From: Temnopleurus reevesii
Taxonomy: Eukaryota; Echinodermata; Echinoidea; Temnopleuroida; Temnopleuridae
Reading direction: 5' to 3'
Assembly: GCA_036244855.1 (NCBI GenBank)
Contig: BQKZ01001402.1
Coordinates: 39,616 to 103,615 of the forward strand
Length of the DNA: 64,000 nt
Positions within the stretch are counted from its first letter, which is position 1, and every line of letters begins with the position of its first letter. Made by a program: the position numbers and the translations under genes. Below are positions 25,051 through 38,100 of the stretch, in pieces. A model generated the notes under the pieces. That model had not been told where the DNA came from, did no database searches, and was given only the letters and a program-made list of their open reading frames with translations.

Positions 25051-26083
25051 CTTGAAAGAAGAACTTCCAGCATCCCTTGCACCACCTAGATAAAACCCAC
25101 AATCCTCTCCATTTCCTGGAAGACTGATATCGCGAATTATAACGATAATGCTATGGTTTTCAACGACTGACTAGCCACTTGGAATCTGGAGCATCAGGTC
25201 AGCTTCCACGACAGATTGTCCACAATGACTGCCAATTTGCTGTAACTAATTGCAGATAACCAGTAGATTAGGGTAAAATGTGTAGCAATGTGAGCAAATA
25301 GCCAATGAATGGATTTTTGGACGACGTAAAGAAGTTTGCAAATTTTTTTAACCATCTCTTGGAAAACCGGAGACCGGAAATTGAATAAAATTTTCCGAGA
25401 TTTACCTCGCTTGGAATTATTGAAGGAATGTAGAGCAGCTAATAGGAAACTTACATTGGATTATCATCATCAAGTTATGTTCTAAATTGTGGAGAAAGAA
25501 GGAACGCCTTTATATGTTAACACATCTATTGCCTAATAGTCGTTTTCTACGTAAGATGTGCATGGGTGCTACTGAGATTTGGAACCAAGGAGTTAACATG
25601 GCAAAGCTCTAGTCCAATCAAATTTAATCGTGCCGCATCTTGGCGCATATAACTACATCTGGATTAACGTTGCAAAATAAGCGATCAAGCTGAAAAGAAA
25701 ATGACAAAAATGTGACATTCAGGATACAGGAAGATGCATTGCTGAGAGCTATTGCGTTATGTGCAATGAATGGAGGAAAATTACTTTTGCGTTAGATCGG
25801 AAAGTTTGAGAGAAGATTAACTTTGAGTGTGGATACCTCGCAAGTGTTATTAGGAGCACAGCTTAATCACTCACCAGCAAAACGTGTCCATTGCACAAGA
25901 AATAAGTGACTTTATTACAGAGCTGCACGTCCAAAACATTGTGGATTCATCGATGAGGGCAACTTTGCCCGCCTGACCGCCGAATCGCCTCCGGACGTGG
26001 ATTTCTACGGGTTTTCTCGAACCCCGCCATTCATGAGGTTTATCGACTGACCGGGACTGCTGCACAAAGTGACCCCTGCCCCA
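25051..26083 (+). other. Possible 5' UTR and leader of the NWD1-like gene
   Basis: A good 3' splice site (pyrimidine tract then CTGCAG) ends at 25050, and no acceptor is needed before the start codon at 26084. GC content rises after 25920. In the frame of exon 1 a run of sense codons precedes the TGA at 26048, and ATG at 26033 makes a five-codon upstream ORF. No promoter element is recognised. Extent is inferred. Confidence 0.3.
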
Positions 26084-26195
26084 ATGACGCTCTCAAAGGC
26101 GAAAGAGATGGACAACATCTTCACCGGTCGCCTGACCAACCTGCCGCCTATCACGTCCAAGGTGATCAAGATCATCCTCAGCTGCTGTAAATCAG
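26084..26195 (+). CDS. NWD1-like exon 1 (start codon; residues 1-37)
   Basis: The ATG at 26084 is the first one after an in-frame TGA at 26048. A second in-frame ATG at 26108 is the alternative start. The exon encodes FTGRLTNLP followed by VIKIILSCCKS, which aligns with the first beta strand of the NWD/TEP1 N-terminal domain (usually VxVFxSST). The donor is CAG/gtgag, phase 1. Confidence 0.85.
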
Positions 26196-29100
26196 GTGAG
26201 AGAGGGCGCTCTAATTTTATTAAGCGGACCTCGCGCTGAAATCTCTGTGTAGAGTCCTGGGCGGTGTTTCACCAAGATACGAAAGACTTTACGCACGACT
26301 TTATGTTCGACTGGTATCCCTTCTTGTGCGCAATGGTTCACATTATCAAGCGCATTCCGCGCAAGAACTGATACCAGTCGAACTTAAAGTCATGCGAAAA
26401 GTTTAAGAACGACTTGGTGAAACACCTCCCTGGTCTAGTTGTTGCATCTTTAGAATGGGGCACTATGGGGGTGTTTTTAGATATTTGCAATTAATCACAA
26501 TTTTCAGTTGATCTGAACGAGCCAATCAAGGTCATTGTTTCATGTGCACCTAGTCAGGAGTGCACAGAACATGCAAGTGATTTGCAGCTGATTTGCGATC
26601 AATTGCAACTTTGTAGCAACGCCACCTAAAGCAGAGACACCAATGTTTCAGAGAATGCAAGAGGATTTAAAGATGTATCTGAATTGCCAAATAGCTGACT
26701 CGGTACCAAGTCTTTACTCCGGAAAGAAAGTGTGACTTCTATTGCCATATGCTTTCTTTCATGATAATGTTTCAGCTGTTTGGTGATTCACGTCTTTTTT
26801 TCATCCTCTTCCATATTCTGGTTAGATTATGCCTCTGTAGAGTGAGGATTCAAATCCCACTCCTGACACTGAAATTTGCGAGCTTAGAAATTTATCCAAC
26901 ATTCTCCAACCGGGTGTGTGCGTAATTAAGTTGTTCATAGAGTTCTATACAAGCAAATGTTGATCCTCTCTCAGGAGCTCACCCAAACACATTAGGGCTG
27001 TCTTTGAATTAAGGAAAGGGTCAACAGTCATTTGTAGAATCATGCGTACTCTATGAAGAACTTTATGAATCCCAACCTAGGAATAAAAATTTATCTGGAG
27101 TGGTTAGGTCTTCATTTGTGTTGGGCGTAAATACACAGGCTTTTTGAGGAGCTCTGCATAAGATATTTTGAGGTAATTGTTTTCCCATTGTTAATTAGAA
27201 ATGCCTGATTATTGAAATTGTGACTAGAAAATAAAACAATAACAAGGTTGCCAAAAGCATTATTTTCATTCATGCTATCTATTTATAACATAAATTCACA
27301 GCATGATAAATATCATTCATAAAAATACTTGCAAGGAATTTAAGTTTTTAAAGTTGAGGAGAATTGAGCTTTTTAAATTTTTTAGGAGGTTGATTATTAT
27401 GATTATTATTTATTTACATCATAAAAAGTATAGCAAAAACAGTTGAATTAAAGACACAAATAATTAATGAGAGCGCTGTAGTTTCATGAGCAGTTTTTAC
27501 GCATCTATCAATCAGGGGTAAAAACGCTCACGTTTTTTCACCCCAATAAAAAAGGGATTTTGCATTAACTGAGGGATGAGGGAAGATTCAAGATATTCAT
27601 TAATTAAAGAGGGAAGATTATTATGATTATAATGTTTGTTTATTTCTACTTTACAAAAAGTATTGCAAAAGCAGTTGAATTTAAGGCATGAATAGTGAAT
27701 GAAAGCGCTGTACATGTAGTTTCACAAGCAGTTTTTACTCATCTGTCAATCAGGTAAAATCCTCACGTTTTTCCCTAAATAAAAGGGATTTTGCATTAAG
27801 TGCTAACTGAAGGGTGAGGGAAGATTGAAGATTATTCAATAATTAAAATAGGGAAGATTATTATGATTATCATGTTTGTTATTTCTCATCATAAAAAGTA
27901 TTGCAAAAGCAGTTGAATTTAAGACATGAATAATTAATGAAAGCGCTGTAGTTTCACAAGCAGTTTTTACTCATCTGTCAATCAGGTAAAATCCTCACGT
28001 TTTTCCCTAAATAAAAGGGATTTTGCATTAAGTGCTAACTGAGGGGTGAGGGAAGATTAAATAGAAGAGAAGGGACCACTCAATCACAGACCACTCACAG
28101 CCTTAAAACGTCTTGTCAGCTGCAAATGCCATGTTTAGATTCGGAAGGGGATGATGAGAGAGGGAAAGGGAGGAAGGGAGGGCGAACTCAGAAGTCGGTG
28201 AATAGCTGGAGGCTGGCATCTTAAAGGTGGCAAAGACAGAGATGCGAACCGTTTCAGAATAAGCATGACGTATATTTTCATATAAATCTAAGGGGATGTT
28301 GTTAAAAATCAACTGCTACTTCGCAAATTTTAATGCGCATTTTCATTCGCGCATGGTATGCGCATTTAACAAGACATGCATGAAACAATTATTTTGATCA
28401 ACTGCATCGTTCCGATCAACTGCACCTTGCGATCAATTTCAACTTTTGAACAACACCTCCTAAGGCTTTCATTGCAAATGAATGGCTGAGAATACGGTTA
28501 CAGTTGTCATCATGTTTCTTTCACTTTTTTTCAGCTGTTGCACAAGTCACATATTAATTTTGACCTCATTAATATTCCGGAACAGTTGGCATCTCTGCAA
28601 ATACATTGAAGTTGGCCTAAATTGAGTTCCGTAAAGGAAGCTTATTTTACCTCGGGACCTGATTACCTTATATACAGAGATGCAAACCTTTCAGACTATG
28701 TGTGAGGAAATAAATTATAATATAAATCAATATATTGAAAATCTGAAATAAATTAAAATGAAGCACTGATAGGTATCCACCTTTCTCTCATGAAAAATGA
28801 TTGGTTCAGCTGTTTGGCGATTCAAATTTTCATATGGATTCTCATGAAAGTTCTGGAAGGTTGGCATCTCTGTTCAATAATATAACATGGTTTCACAGCT
28901 TCAAAGAAACTTTACATTTTACTTTTTTAATGCTAAATTTGACCCTATTTTTTCTCCTTTTTTAGATGGGATAATTCCTTCCTAGAAAATTAAACACGTG
29001 TTTTGTTCAAAAATTTGCTTTTATTCACTAATAATGATAATAGTTGCAATTTAGATAACACACTTATCCACTCTGCGGAGTACTCAATGTGCCTTGCATT

Positions 29101-32100
29101 ATTTGCATTATTGATAGGCCTGATATATTATATACATGTACATGTACAAGAAATGTCACAGGTTTTTAACCCAAATTTCTTTCATATTTCCTGTACAGAT
29201 ACCATACAAGAAAAGTTTTGATCCAATTTTTTCATGTTTCCTTTACAGATACCATACAGGAAAAGTTTTGATCCAATTTTTTTTCATGTTTCTTTTACAG
29301 ACACCATACAGGAGAGATTTGTTCTGCTCCGTGATGCGGTCCCAGAACTGCAGAGGTTCTGCCAGCAATATGGCCTAGATTTTCAGGTGAGACAAAAGAA
29401 TATTTTTATTTTATTCAGACTTATTCAAGCATTTTTCACATGGGGGGGGGCCTTCAAGGGGGTTTCAAAGAATTTATTAATGTATATTTACCAGCCCGGC
29501 AAGCTATAAGCAATAAAGTTTTTAAACTCTGCATTTGCTTGAGGAGCAACAAAAAAGGGGGGAAAATGAAGGAAAGGATGAGGGGTCTCCATGTGTACCC
29601 CAAGAATCCTAAGGGGGGGGGGGGGGGGGAGGTGCACGAAATTCAGCAAACTCTTGGTTTTTACAGGAAGGAGTCAAAGATTTGAAGACATCCAACATAC
29701 ATGTAGAAATGTATGGTCTCTTACCAATCCATGGCAATTTTAATGCATTTGAAAAATGTGCTCCTTGAGTGCAGAAATATGTAGCGGGATGGTTGGCTAA
29801 TACTAAGGTATGAAAGTCCAGTGCAAGTTACATGTTCAATCAAGTGTCTTGCCTGCATATTTCTTGGCACATGGAGTGTATTGTAATTTTCATATATGCC
29901 CAATATATTAAGTATATTGTGCACCTGAACCATATCCCTTGATTGGAACATAGGTTTGGGATACAACGGCTATCCGGTGGCCCATACAGCCATTGCAGTT
30001 TTCCTTGACAAATAAGAATGGAATATGATAGTAGGAAACATTTCTATGGGAGTGTTGCTACAAATTTGTAATTGATCACCAGTCAAAAGTAAATCAATTG
30101 CAAATTGAAACCCGCATTTTAATTTGCGCACGGTCTTCGATTTTAACAATATATGCGTGAAACAATGATTTGGATCGGTGCTTAAATTTGGTGCTTACAT
30201 GTACCAATCAATTGCAACATTCAACAAATCCCAATTTTGTAGCAACACCCCCTATGAGACTCTGCCGCTGTGGGCTAATGTTGTTCTGGAGTAACCTTTT
30301 ACAGGGATGTGGCCGGGATTTGAGTATGGACCATGCATCCAATATAGATTTTTCTTGACAAACGAGACACGAGGATTGGATATGAAAAGTAGAACCACAC
30401 TGCCAGACGATGTAGATGCGGGTTGTAACCCAAAACGACAGTTAAATTGCCATGCAGTGAATGGCTGGGCACATAGTTATGCACTCCACCTGGTAAAAAA
30501 TGCTTAAGATAATGGTGGCTGAATACAAGCGTTTCATGGCATTTTTGCATGATTCTGATAAAGTCAACCCTGCTATACAACAAAGTGTGCCTTTCCAGAG
30601 TGAAATGAATTTACTGTTTTAAAGATATTTCAAATAGTGAAAACATGAAATATTAGTTGACAGTTCTAATCATTAACATGTAGTATAAGATAATTGTTTA
30701 ATGTTTTGTTTTTCTACAGTTTGATAATTTTTGTAAGCCATCTTTAAGTTGTCAATGTATTTTGTTGTTTTTCCTTTGTATAATTCTTGATACATTCCTT
30801 TCAATAGTCTATATTTGGTATGTTTTCCTATAATGTATCTTCCTTTCCACTGGTCAATATTTTTCGCTATGTTCCTTTCAGCTGGTTGATATGCACCAGG
30901 GCCCATCCAAAACATCAACAAATGACCATGAGATTCAAGAAATCATCAACCCTCACTAAAATATCTTAAGTGGTCAATATTTGTGATTTTTTTTTCATTT
31001 CCCTCTCAACTAGTCAATATTTATATAATATTGGATGGCAATGAATGGAATACCAGGGAATATTGCACGAGTTAGGGCAATATTGGCCCTATCGAGTGCA
31101 ATATTCCCGCTATAAAAGCCATCCAATATAATTATTATTATCTTTACATTAGCTTTTGACTTACCGGTATTATTGAAGAAGTACCAGAAGGCTGATCACT
31201 ACTTTGCACATGTGTGAAATTGAAGCCGTACAACATGGCCTAATGTTGCACGGCTTAAAACTCTCATATAGATAATAATTTTTGTTATTTTGCTTTCAGC
31301 TGGTGGATATGCACCAGGGCCCCTCAAACACATCGACCAATGATCATGAGATGGCCAGTCTCAGGATTCAAGAGATCATCAACTCTCATCAGCTCTCTCT
31401 TGGACCATTCTTTGTGGTGAGTTCAAAAAATTAATCCACCATTTTATAATAATATAGCAATATTGAATGGCCTCAGGGCGACACAACAAATATTGCCCGA
31501 ATCGCAGATGAGGGTGATATTTGTCGGCCCTGAGGCATTTCAATATTGCTATTATCAACCAAATCAGACATCTAGAGCCGAATCAGAAACATTTTAGAAC
31601 ATTTGAAATATCTCTCGCATTTCAATTAACACGGAAATTATTTTATAACATTGAAATAAAGGCTCCGATACACCACCGAAAATGTTGAGTTGTCATCTAA
31701 ATGCACTTTGCATGCGACTGTTACGTCATCAACACGCGTCTTCATCAAGATCGCGTAATTAGCGAGTACGTGCATTTAGTGGCGCAGTGATGATATATGC
31801 ACTTGATTTTTACTCGCAATTCACCCTAGACTTTTCTGAGCGGGAAATAATTGACCGGGCAATAATGCTTTCGATCCGAATCGGGCAATATGGTTTTAAA
31901 GTTGCCTTGCTCAGATGTCTGATGCGGTTAATAATAATAATCATAACATTTATATGGCACTTTATACTGACATACCGAAGCGCCTTGCTATTGGTGAACT
32001 AAACCCTTAACAGTCAAATTAAATCAAATCGATTGAAAAAAATTATTTTCTTCAAAATGGCAACATCAACTTATGAGAATTTTTGTTCATGTTACAATAG

Positions 32101-35100
32101 AATGTCTTGTGCACTAATCAGGCCATTTGATTATGATCTGAGTAGATTGTGCAAATTTGAGTTGTTGCCTCTTTGATTGCAAGGAGGAATCTTTGGTTAG
32201 TGTCAGTGCATTTTTGAAAAAGAAAACAAAATCACACATACATTGTATTGTAATATTTGGTAAAGATTATTTCAGGATGCTGTACATACAAGCCAATTTT
32301 TGTTCACGTGAAGATATTTTTGCGTTTTTGACAGTGTTTATACGCATGAATGTGTATCATACTCAGTGGAAAATGTTTGCAAGGTTAAGACCGCAAGTGT
32401 GTGAACATAGAACCACCACAAAAAATTCAGCTTACACGGTAATGATAATAATTTACATTTATAAAGTGCCTTTTCATGAGATCATGAAACTAAGCATTCT
32501 AATGGATGCCTCAAGATACAGTATATGTCACAGTGTCTCACAATACTGACCATTATTTTATGTTTCTTTGAAATTTTCCCCAAGTCATTCTTGCCAATTA
32601 TAACAATTTCAACAATGATTCATCATTTTTTATACTGCTCCATACATACTAAAAACTGATCAAAGCACAAATTAAATGCTCCATATTATTTATGCATGTA
32701 GCTGTACACCATTTTTGCCTGAGTGAAAATGGCTGCTACATTATAAACCTAATCCGCGACCGTGGAATCGTGAAAAACCAATCAATTTTTGTCACGTCGA
32801 TGTCCATGCTATTGGAACGGAATTGCAAATCCTTCCATTAAATTGCAATGGCGGCAAACCGTCTTCATCACAATCAACCAAAATATGGCGCAGCTTGCAA
32901 ACAGGCATAAGGGATTCAGTTCGTATAAACGACTGTTTCGGCCGGGTTGCCCTTTAATACGCTCCTGGAGGCTTACAATTATTTCAAATTAATAAGATTC
33001 CATTGGCAGATGTCACAATATCAGGTCTACCCACTCAAATTTCGAGCAGGCATTTTAATCTAAAATGGGAAGAAGATTGAAAGTCCATTATAATAATAAA
33101 TACAGCATTTGCAGTGAGCATTTGACCTAGTGGGGTAAGATAGGAAAGTGGGCCATATTGATTTACTAGTATAGCCATTTATAGGAACTGTGTTGTATGC
33201 AGTGGATTATACAGTATCTGTATGATTGACAATCTCGACAGAAATCAGAAAAAAATGTCCCATGAAATGGTGAAAATAAAAAGGAATGAATTTCAGAATG
33301 AATAGAGTGCCAATTTTGTCAAACTTTGATAGGGCATGTTACTGGAAAGATGTGATCAATTGCAAATCAACTACAAATTTACATTTTTTTGTAAATTTTA
33401 GTACAGTCCTCACTTCTTATGAAACATCATGAAACAGAGATTTTACTGTCATGTATACTGATTGACTACAACTTGTCATTGATCACAACTTTTTATCAAA
33501 ACTGTCTAAAGCCGCATCTACAGGTACATATACTGTCATTTAATTCTATTTACATTCTGCCTTACAATTTATTTTTTTTTACTCATTTATATTCATGCAT
33601 GTTTATGTTAAATTGTAATTTTTATGATTTGAGTGAAAAATAAAAAATATCTGAATCTGAAATCTGAATTCTCATATTTCTTTTTTTTATTCTATAAATT
33701 CTCTCCAAACACATTTCTACACACAATATTGAGATGTTGCCTCTATTATTGGACAGGGTCAAATATGATTATTTAATTTTTTAATCTTTAATTTCTTTTT
33801 TTTTCTTATGGCTTTATTTCTTAACTGTAAAATATTTGTTATTGTCTCAAATGAATATACATGTACTTAACAATAATTGAAATACAGGTACACTGTACTG
33901 TAAAAAAAGAAGCAAGTTCTCAATCCATCAATATTTGAAAATGAAACCCCATATGATTCCTTCCATTCTTTTGGCGCCAACATTAATTTGAAAGAATCAA
34001 ATATAATCATTAAATTTTAGATTTTTAATGTGGTGGTTCTCTCAAATGGAAATAGGCAGTATAACACATTAGTTCTGATTCCCTTAGCATTTAAAATAAA
34101 TCCCCTTCAAACTCATTCCATTGCTTGTTATTTTGACGCCAATATTTATTGACAGGGGTCAAATATAAAAATTAAATATCAGACTTTTGATTTGGCGTTC
34201 CTTTGGGCTGATTGCTCAGTAATCAACAATTTTCTTTGTCTCGATTAAATATATGCACTTTAAGACTAGCTATTTTCCCCTTAGCATTTGAAAATAAATC
34301 TCCTCCATAATTCTTCCATACTTGATGTTACCATTTTGCCGCCAATTTTAATTGACAGGGGTCAGAGATGTATGTTCTCATCAAATTTGAAGCTTTCAAA
34401 TTTTGCACCTATTAGGATCTTCATGTACAGTGTTGCTCAGTAATCACAAACAATTTATTCATTTCAAATGGACTAAATTTCAAATATCAGAGGCTACAGG
34501 ACAAATCCTCAAACACTTTAGCGATAAGTGGACATTGATTCTGTGTCTCCGGTGTAATTTGGGATAGTCTAGAGTTAATCATGGCTATTTTGCAGCCTAT
34601 GGTTCTTACTTTTAGATCGCACTCATTATACATTTGTCTTCTTCGACAGTGTTATTCATTTACACTGTAAATTGGAGTGGGATAAGTTGTACATGCTGTG
34701 AGATGTGCCTCAAACAGGCACTCACCACAACACACAATGCATGTAACATTTATAGAGTTCATCATGTAATTAAGATAAGTCAAAATAACTTTGCAAAATT
34801 CACAAATTGCTCTGAAATTATGGAACATTTAAAAAAAAATTAATAATCATAGTAGGCTAACTTATGTTGAACTTGTTAAAACTTGTAATAGTACTTGTTC
34901 TTTACATCACAAACTTCAAATACACTTACAAAGCATTGTCTCATTAGTCATTAGACTCGTAATTTGGGGTTAGAAGTGCTGTTTATTACTGGCATCATGC
35001 TTCTATCACTCAAACACTAGTGGATTTACAAACGTTTCATAGATCCATGGTCATTGTGAACTTCCCTCGTCGATCACCATGCACAACCGATTAAAATTGA

Positions 35101-38100
35101 CCTATTTCTAGCGAGTTCTGTTGAGTTTGAGATGGCAAAGTTGACATCGAAGTCGCCACTAAACTTGCGAGAGTGGGAACGTAGCTTAAGGTAATCGTGA
35201 CATTTGCGGGGCTGCAGAAATGATCAGAGCGCTTTTAAAAGCAGCCGCTTATCAGCACACTCACCAGCGATCCACCCACCAACTCAGGCATAACTAATGT
35301 AATCTTGCTCTTATCCCTCCTCCTCAAATGATACCTTTTTACGTGCCCCCTTGCCCCCTTGCCCCATTGCCCCGTTCCTGATTTTCATTTTACAAATCAG
35401 TAAGATTGAACTTATGAAAAATTCACAAATTGTTTCACAATAATATCAAAATATTTTACATCACTGACTTAATTCCGTACATAATGATGATGGTCTCTAG
35501 TGCCGATCTCTGCCTCAGTTGGGCGCTCATGGCGCTCAATTACTCAAAATAATGTCTTGCGGATTTCAAGGTCCTAATCAGTGCCATGGTTCATCTTTCA
35601 ATCCAAGAACTTACTCTACTAAGCTATTTCACTGTCGAGGTAATCTCTTTTTTTTGGTGGGGGGGGGGGTCAACTGATGGGCCAAGACTTAAATCTAAAA
35701 TTGGAAAATAAATTATTGGGATGTGTTCTTGTCGACTCTACCCATTCTTAATGTAGACTATGCCACGTTTCATGGTCTAACCCCCCTCCTTCTCCATAAA
35801 AACAACAAAAATAGTAATCTAACATTTTTTTTTTTAATCTTCATAGTCATTGCAAGTTTGTAAATGATATCAGTCTGGAATGTATTTTCTCATTAGTTGT
35901 CTAGACTCCTATTAGCTGAGATCCGGTCACAAATATGACACAACTGTATGCCTTCTCAAAAATGATGGAAGAGATAATTCATCAAAACTGATTATAATTC
36001 ATAGATGAGTTTTGGTTTTGCTCTTATATATATTCAGGTCCCATGTGCATAGATCAATCACATGTATCTAAAAATACCTAAACTTTCAGCGTCTCATTAT
36101 TTTGATACATTTTGTACCGTGCAGTGTTTTGACTCTTGCCCAAACACAGAAGACTAAACATGTAATCAGACATTTCTGACGAGAAAAAAAGCATATCATT
36201 TTTAATCTTTTAGTGGCAAAATTATTTTTTTATTGTATCTTACACGTGAATGTATATGAACGTTAATATGTGTTTTACTTTGTGCACCTAGAGTGCCTCA
36301 GGGCAGCTTTACAAATATAAAAGTATTATTATTAATAATTATTATAATTTGTATTTATCAAAATATGTTGATTCTGCAAAATATTTGACTTTAATATACA
36401 ATGTAATAGAATTTCAAGAATGGAACGGATATAACTGCAAGTTTTAAAGGCAAAATTTGATGTTTGGAAAGTTGATTTTGATGTCGCTCGAGTGCTTTAC
36501 AAATGGATTCGTGTCAGGCATGCTCTTGACTTTAATTATAAAGTGAATAGTTCATGAAATGTTTATCAAATGATATAATTTGCTTTCTTTTTTTAATATT
36601 TACGAAAAGTAACAACAAAATGCGTACAGTTTGTCTTGTAAATCAGACTTGACTGGTTAGTAAACCAACAAAAACAGGGCAGAGTGATGTTTAAAGAGAA
36701 CTAAAAGGGCATATTATCTAGATTTAAATGGTATTTGTTGCAATTTCAACATTTCGGAAACCATAACAAACAAATATCCTCTCACGTAATACCATTGGAT
36801 CTGCATACAAAATATTACAGGTGACATTTGAGATGAGGGAAGTGATAGATGAAAGTTGCAAAAATAATAAGCCTCTGTAGGTAAATATCTTGAAAACTCA
36901 AATTGAACCTCCCGTCCTATGAGAATAGGGTGAAGGGCAGTGATAGAATATACACTCGTCACCTGGGTTGAGTGCAGCACAATGTGGATGTATTTCTTGC
37001 TGCAGGAAATTCATGCCATGAGGGGGTTTTGGACCACGACTCTGTGGTTAATACAAAGTATTTCTAAACGCTCTGTGCATTATTACCCGGCTATTTTATT
37101 CTATTTATTTCTCTGTTTAAAACGGTTTAAAATCAAAATATCTTTCACGGCCTAATGGCCGAATTGCAGATATATATACAAAAATACATATAACGAAATA
37201 TGAATGATAGACCAGCGAAATAGAATAGCATGGCTATCATTCGGCGGTCACTACATTCAAGGAATTTCTTCCTACCGGTACCCATTCACTACACCACCAT
37301 GTTTCCACGCCTGTTCTTTTCTTTTAAGAAATTCTATTCTCTGTTGTATGAAATTTACCATTGACAAAAACTATTTTTATCAATTTCTGTTGAATAATTG
37401 ATTCCAATTGGGTGTCATCATTGTACATGTAGTTGTCATTAATTATAGGATTTATGTAACTTTCCCTTTAATAAGAGATGTACATGTATATTGCACAATA
37501 CAGTAATCCTGACATTGATGTTTGAATGTTGATGTCAGGGCCGCAGTAATTCGCAAACGCCACTATTGAGTGATAAAGTTCATGACCTTTGCTAATTTTT
37601 TTGTCATCTTTGTTTCTCTCTTCAGTCAATAATCGGCAACAAGTACGGGGATTATGTGCTGCCCTCACGGATAGAAGCAACAGAATTCAGTCACATCAGA
37701 GATTGTGCATTTGAAGCAGGAAAAGGTAAATGTTTTTTTTTAATATGTCAAAAATTTTACTTGTCGACGGTCCTATCCATGTAATATCCAGAGATGCCAA
37801 TGGTTCCGGAACATGCATGAGGGTAGAAATTCAAAGGTGAATGGCCAAAGAGCTGAATCAAATATTTTCTCAATCGAGAGAAGGCATGATAAGAATACCA
37901 TAATATGTATATATTTTTGTTCTCCTTAAAAAATATACGGCTTAGCTATATAGAATTTACATTAGAATTTCTACCGTGCATACAATGTATTCTGAAATTG
38001 TTGGCATCTATATATTATGTACCTGTGTACATCATATTTTAGATTGATTTCAAAGTTTTTACACCATTAAATATCTAATTGCTTAACTGGTTATATCAAA

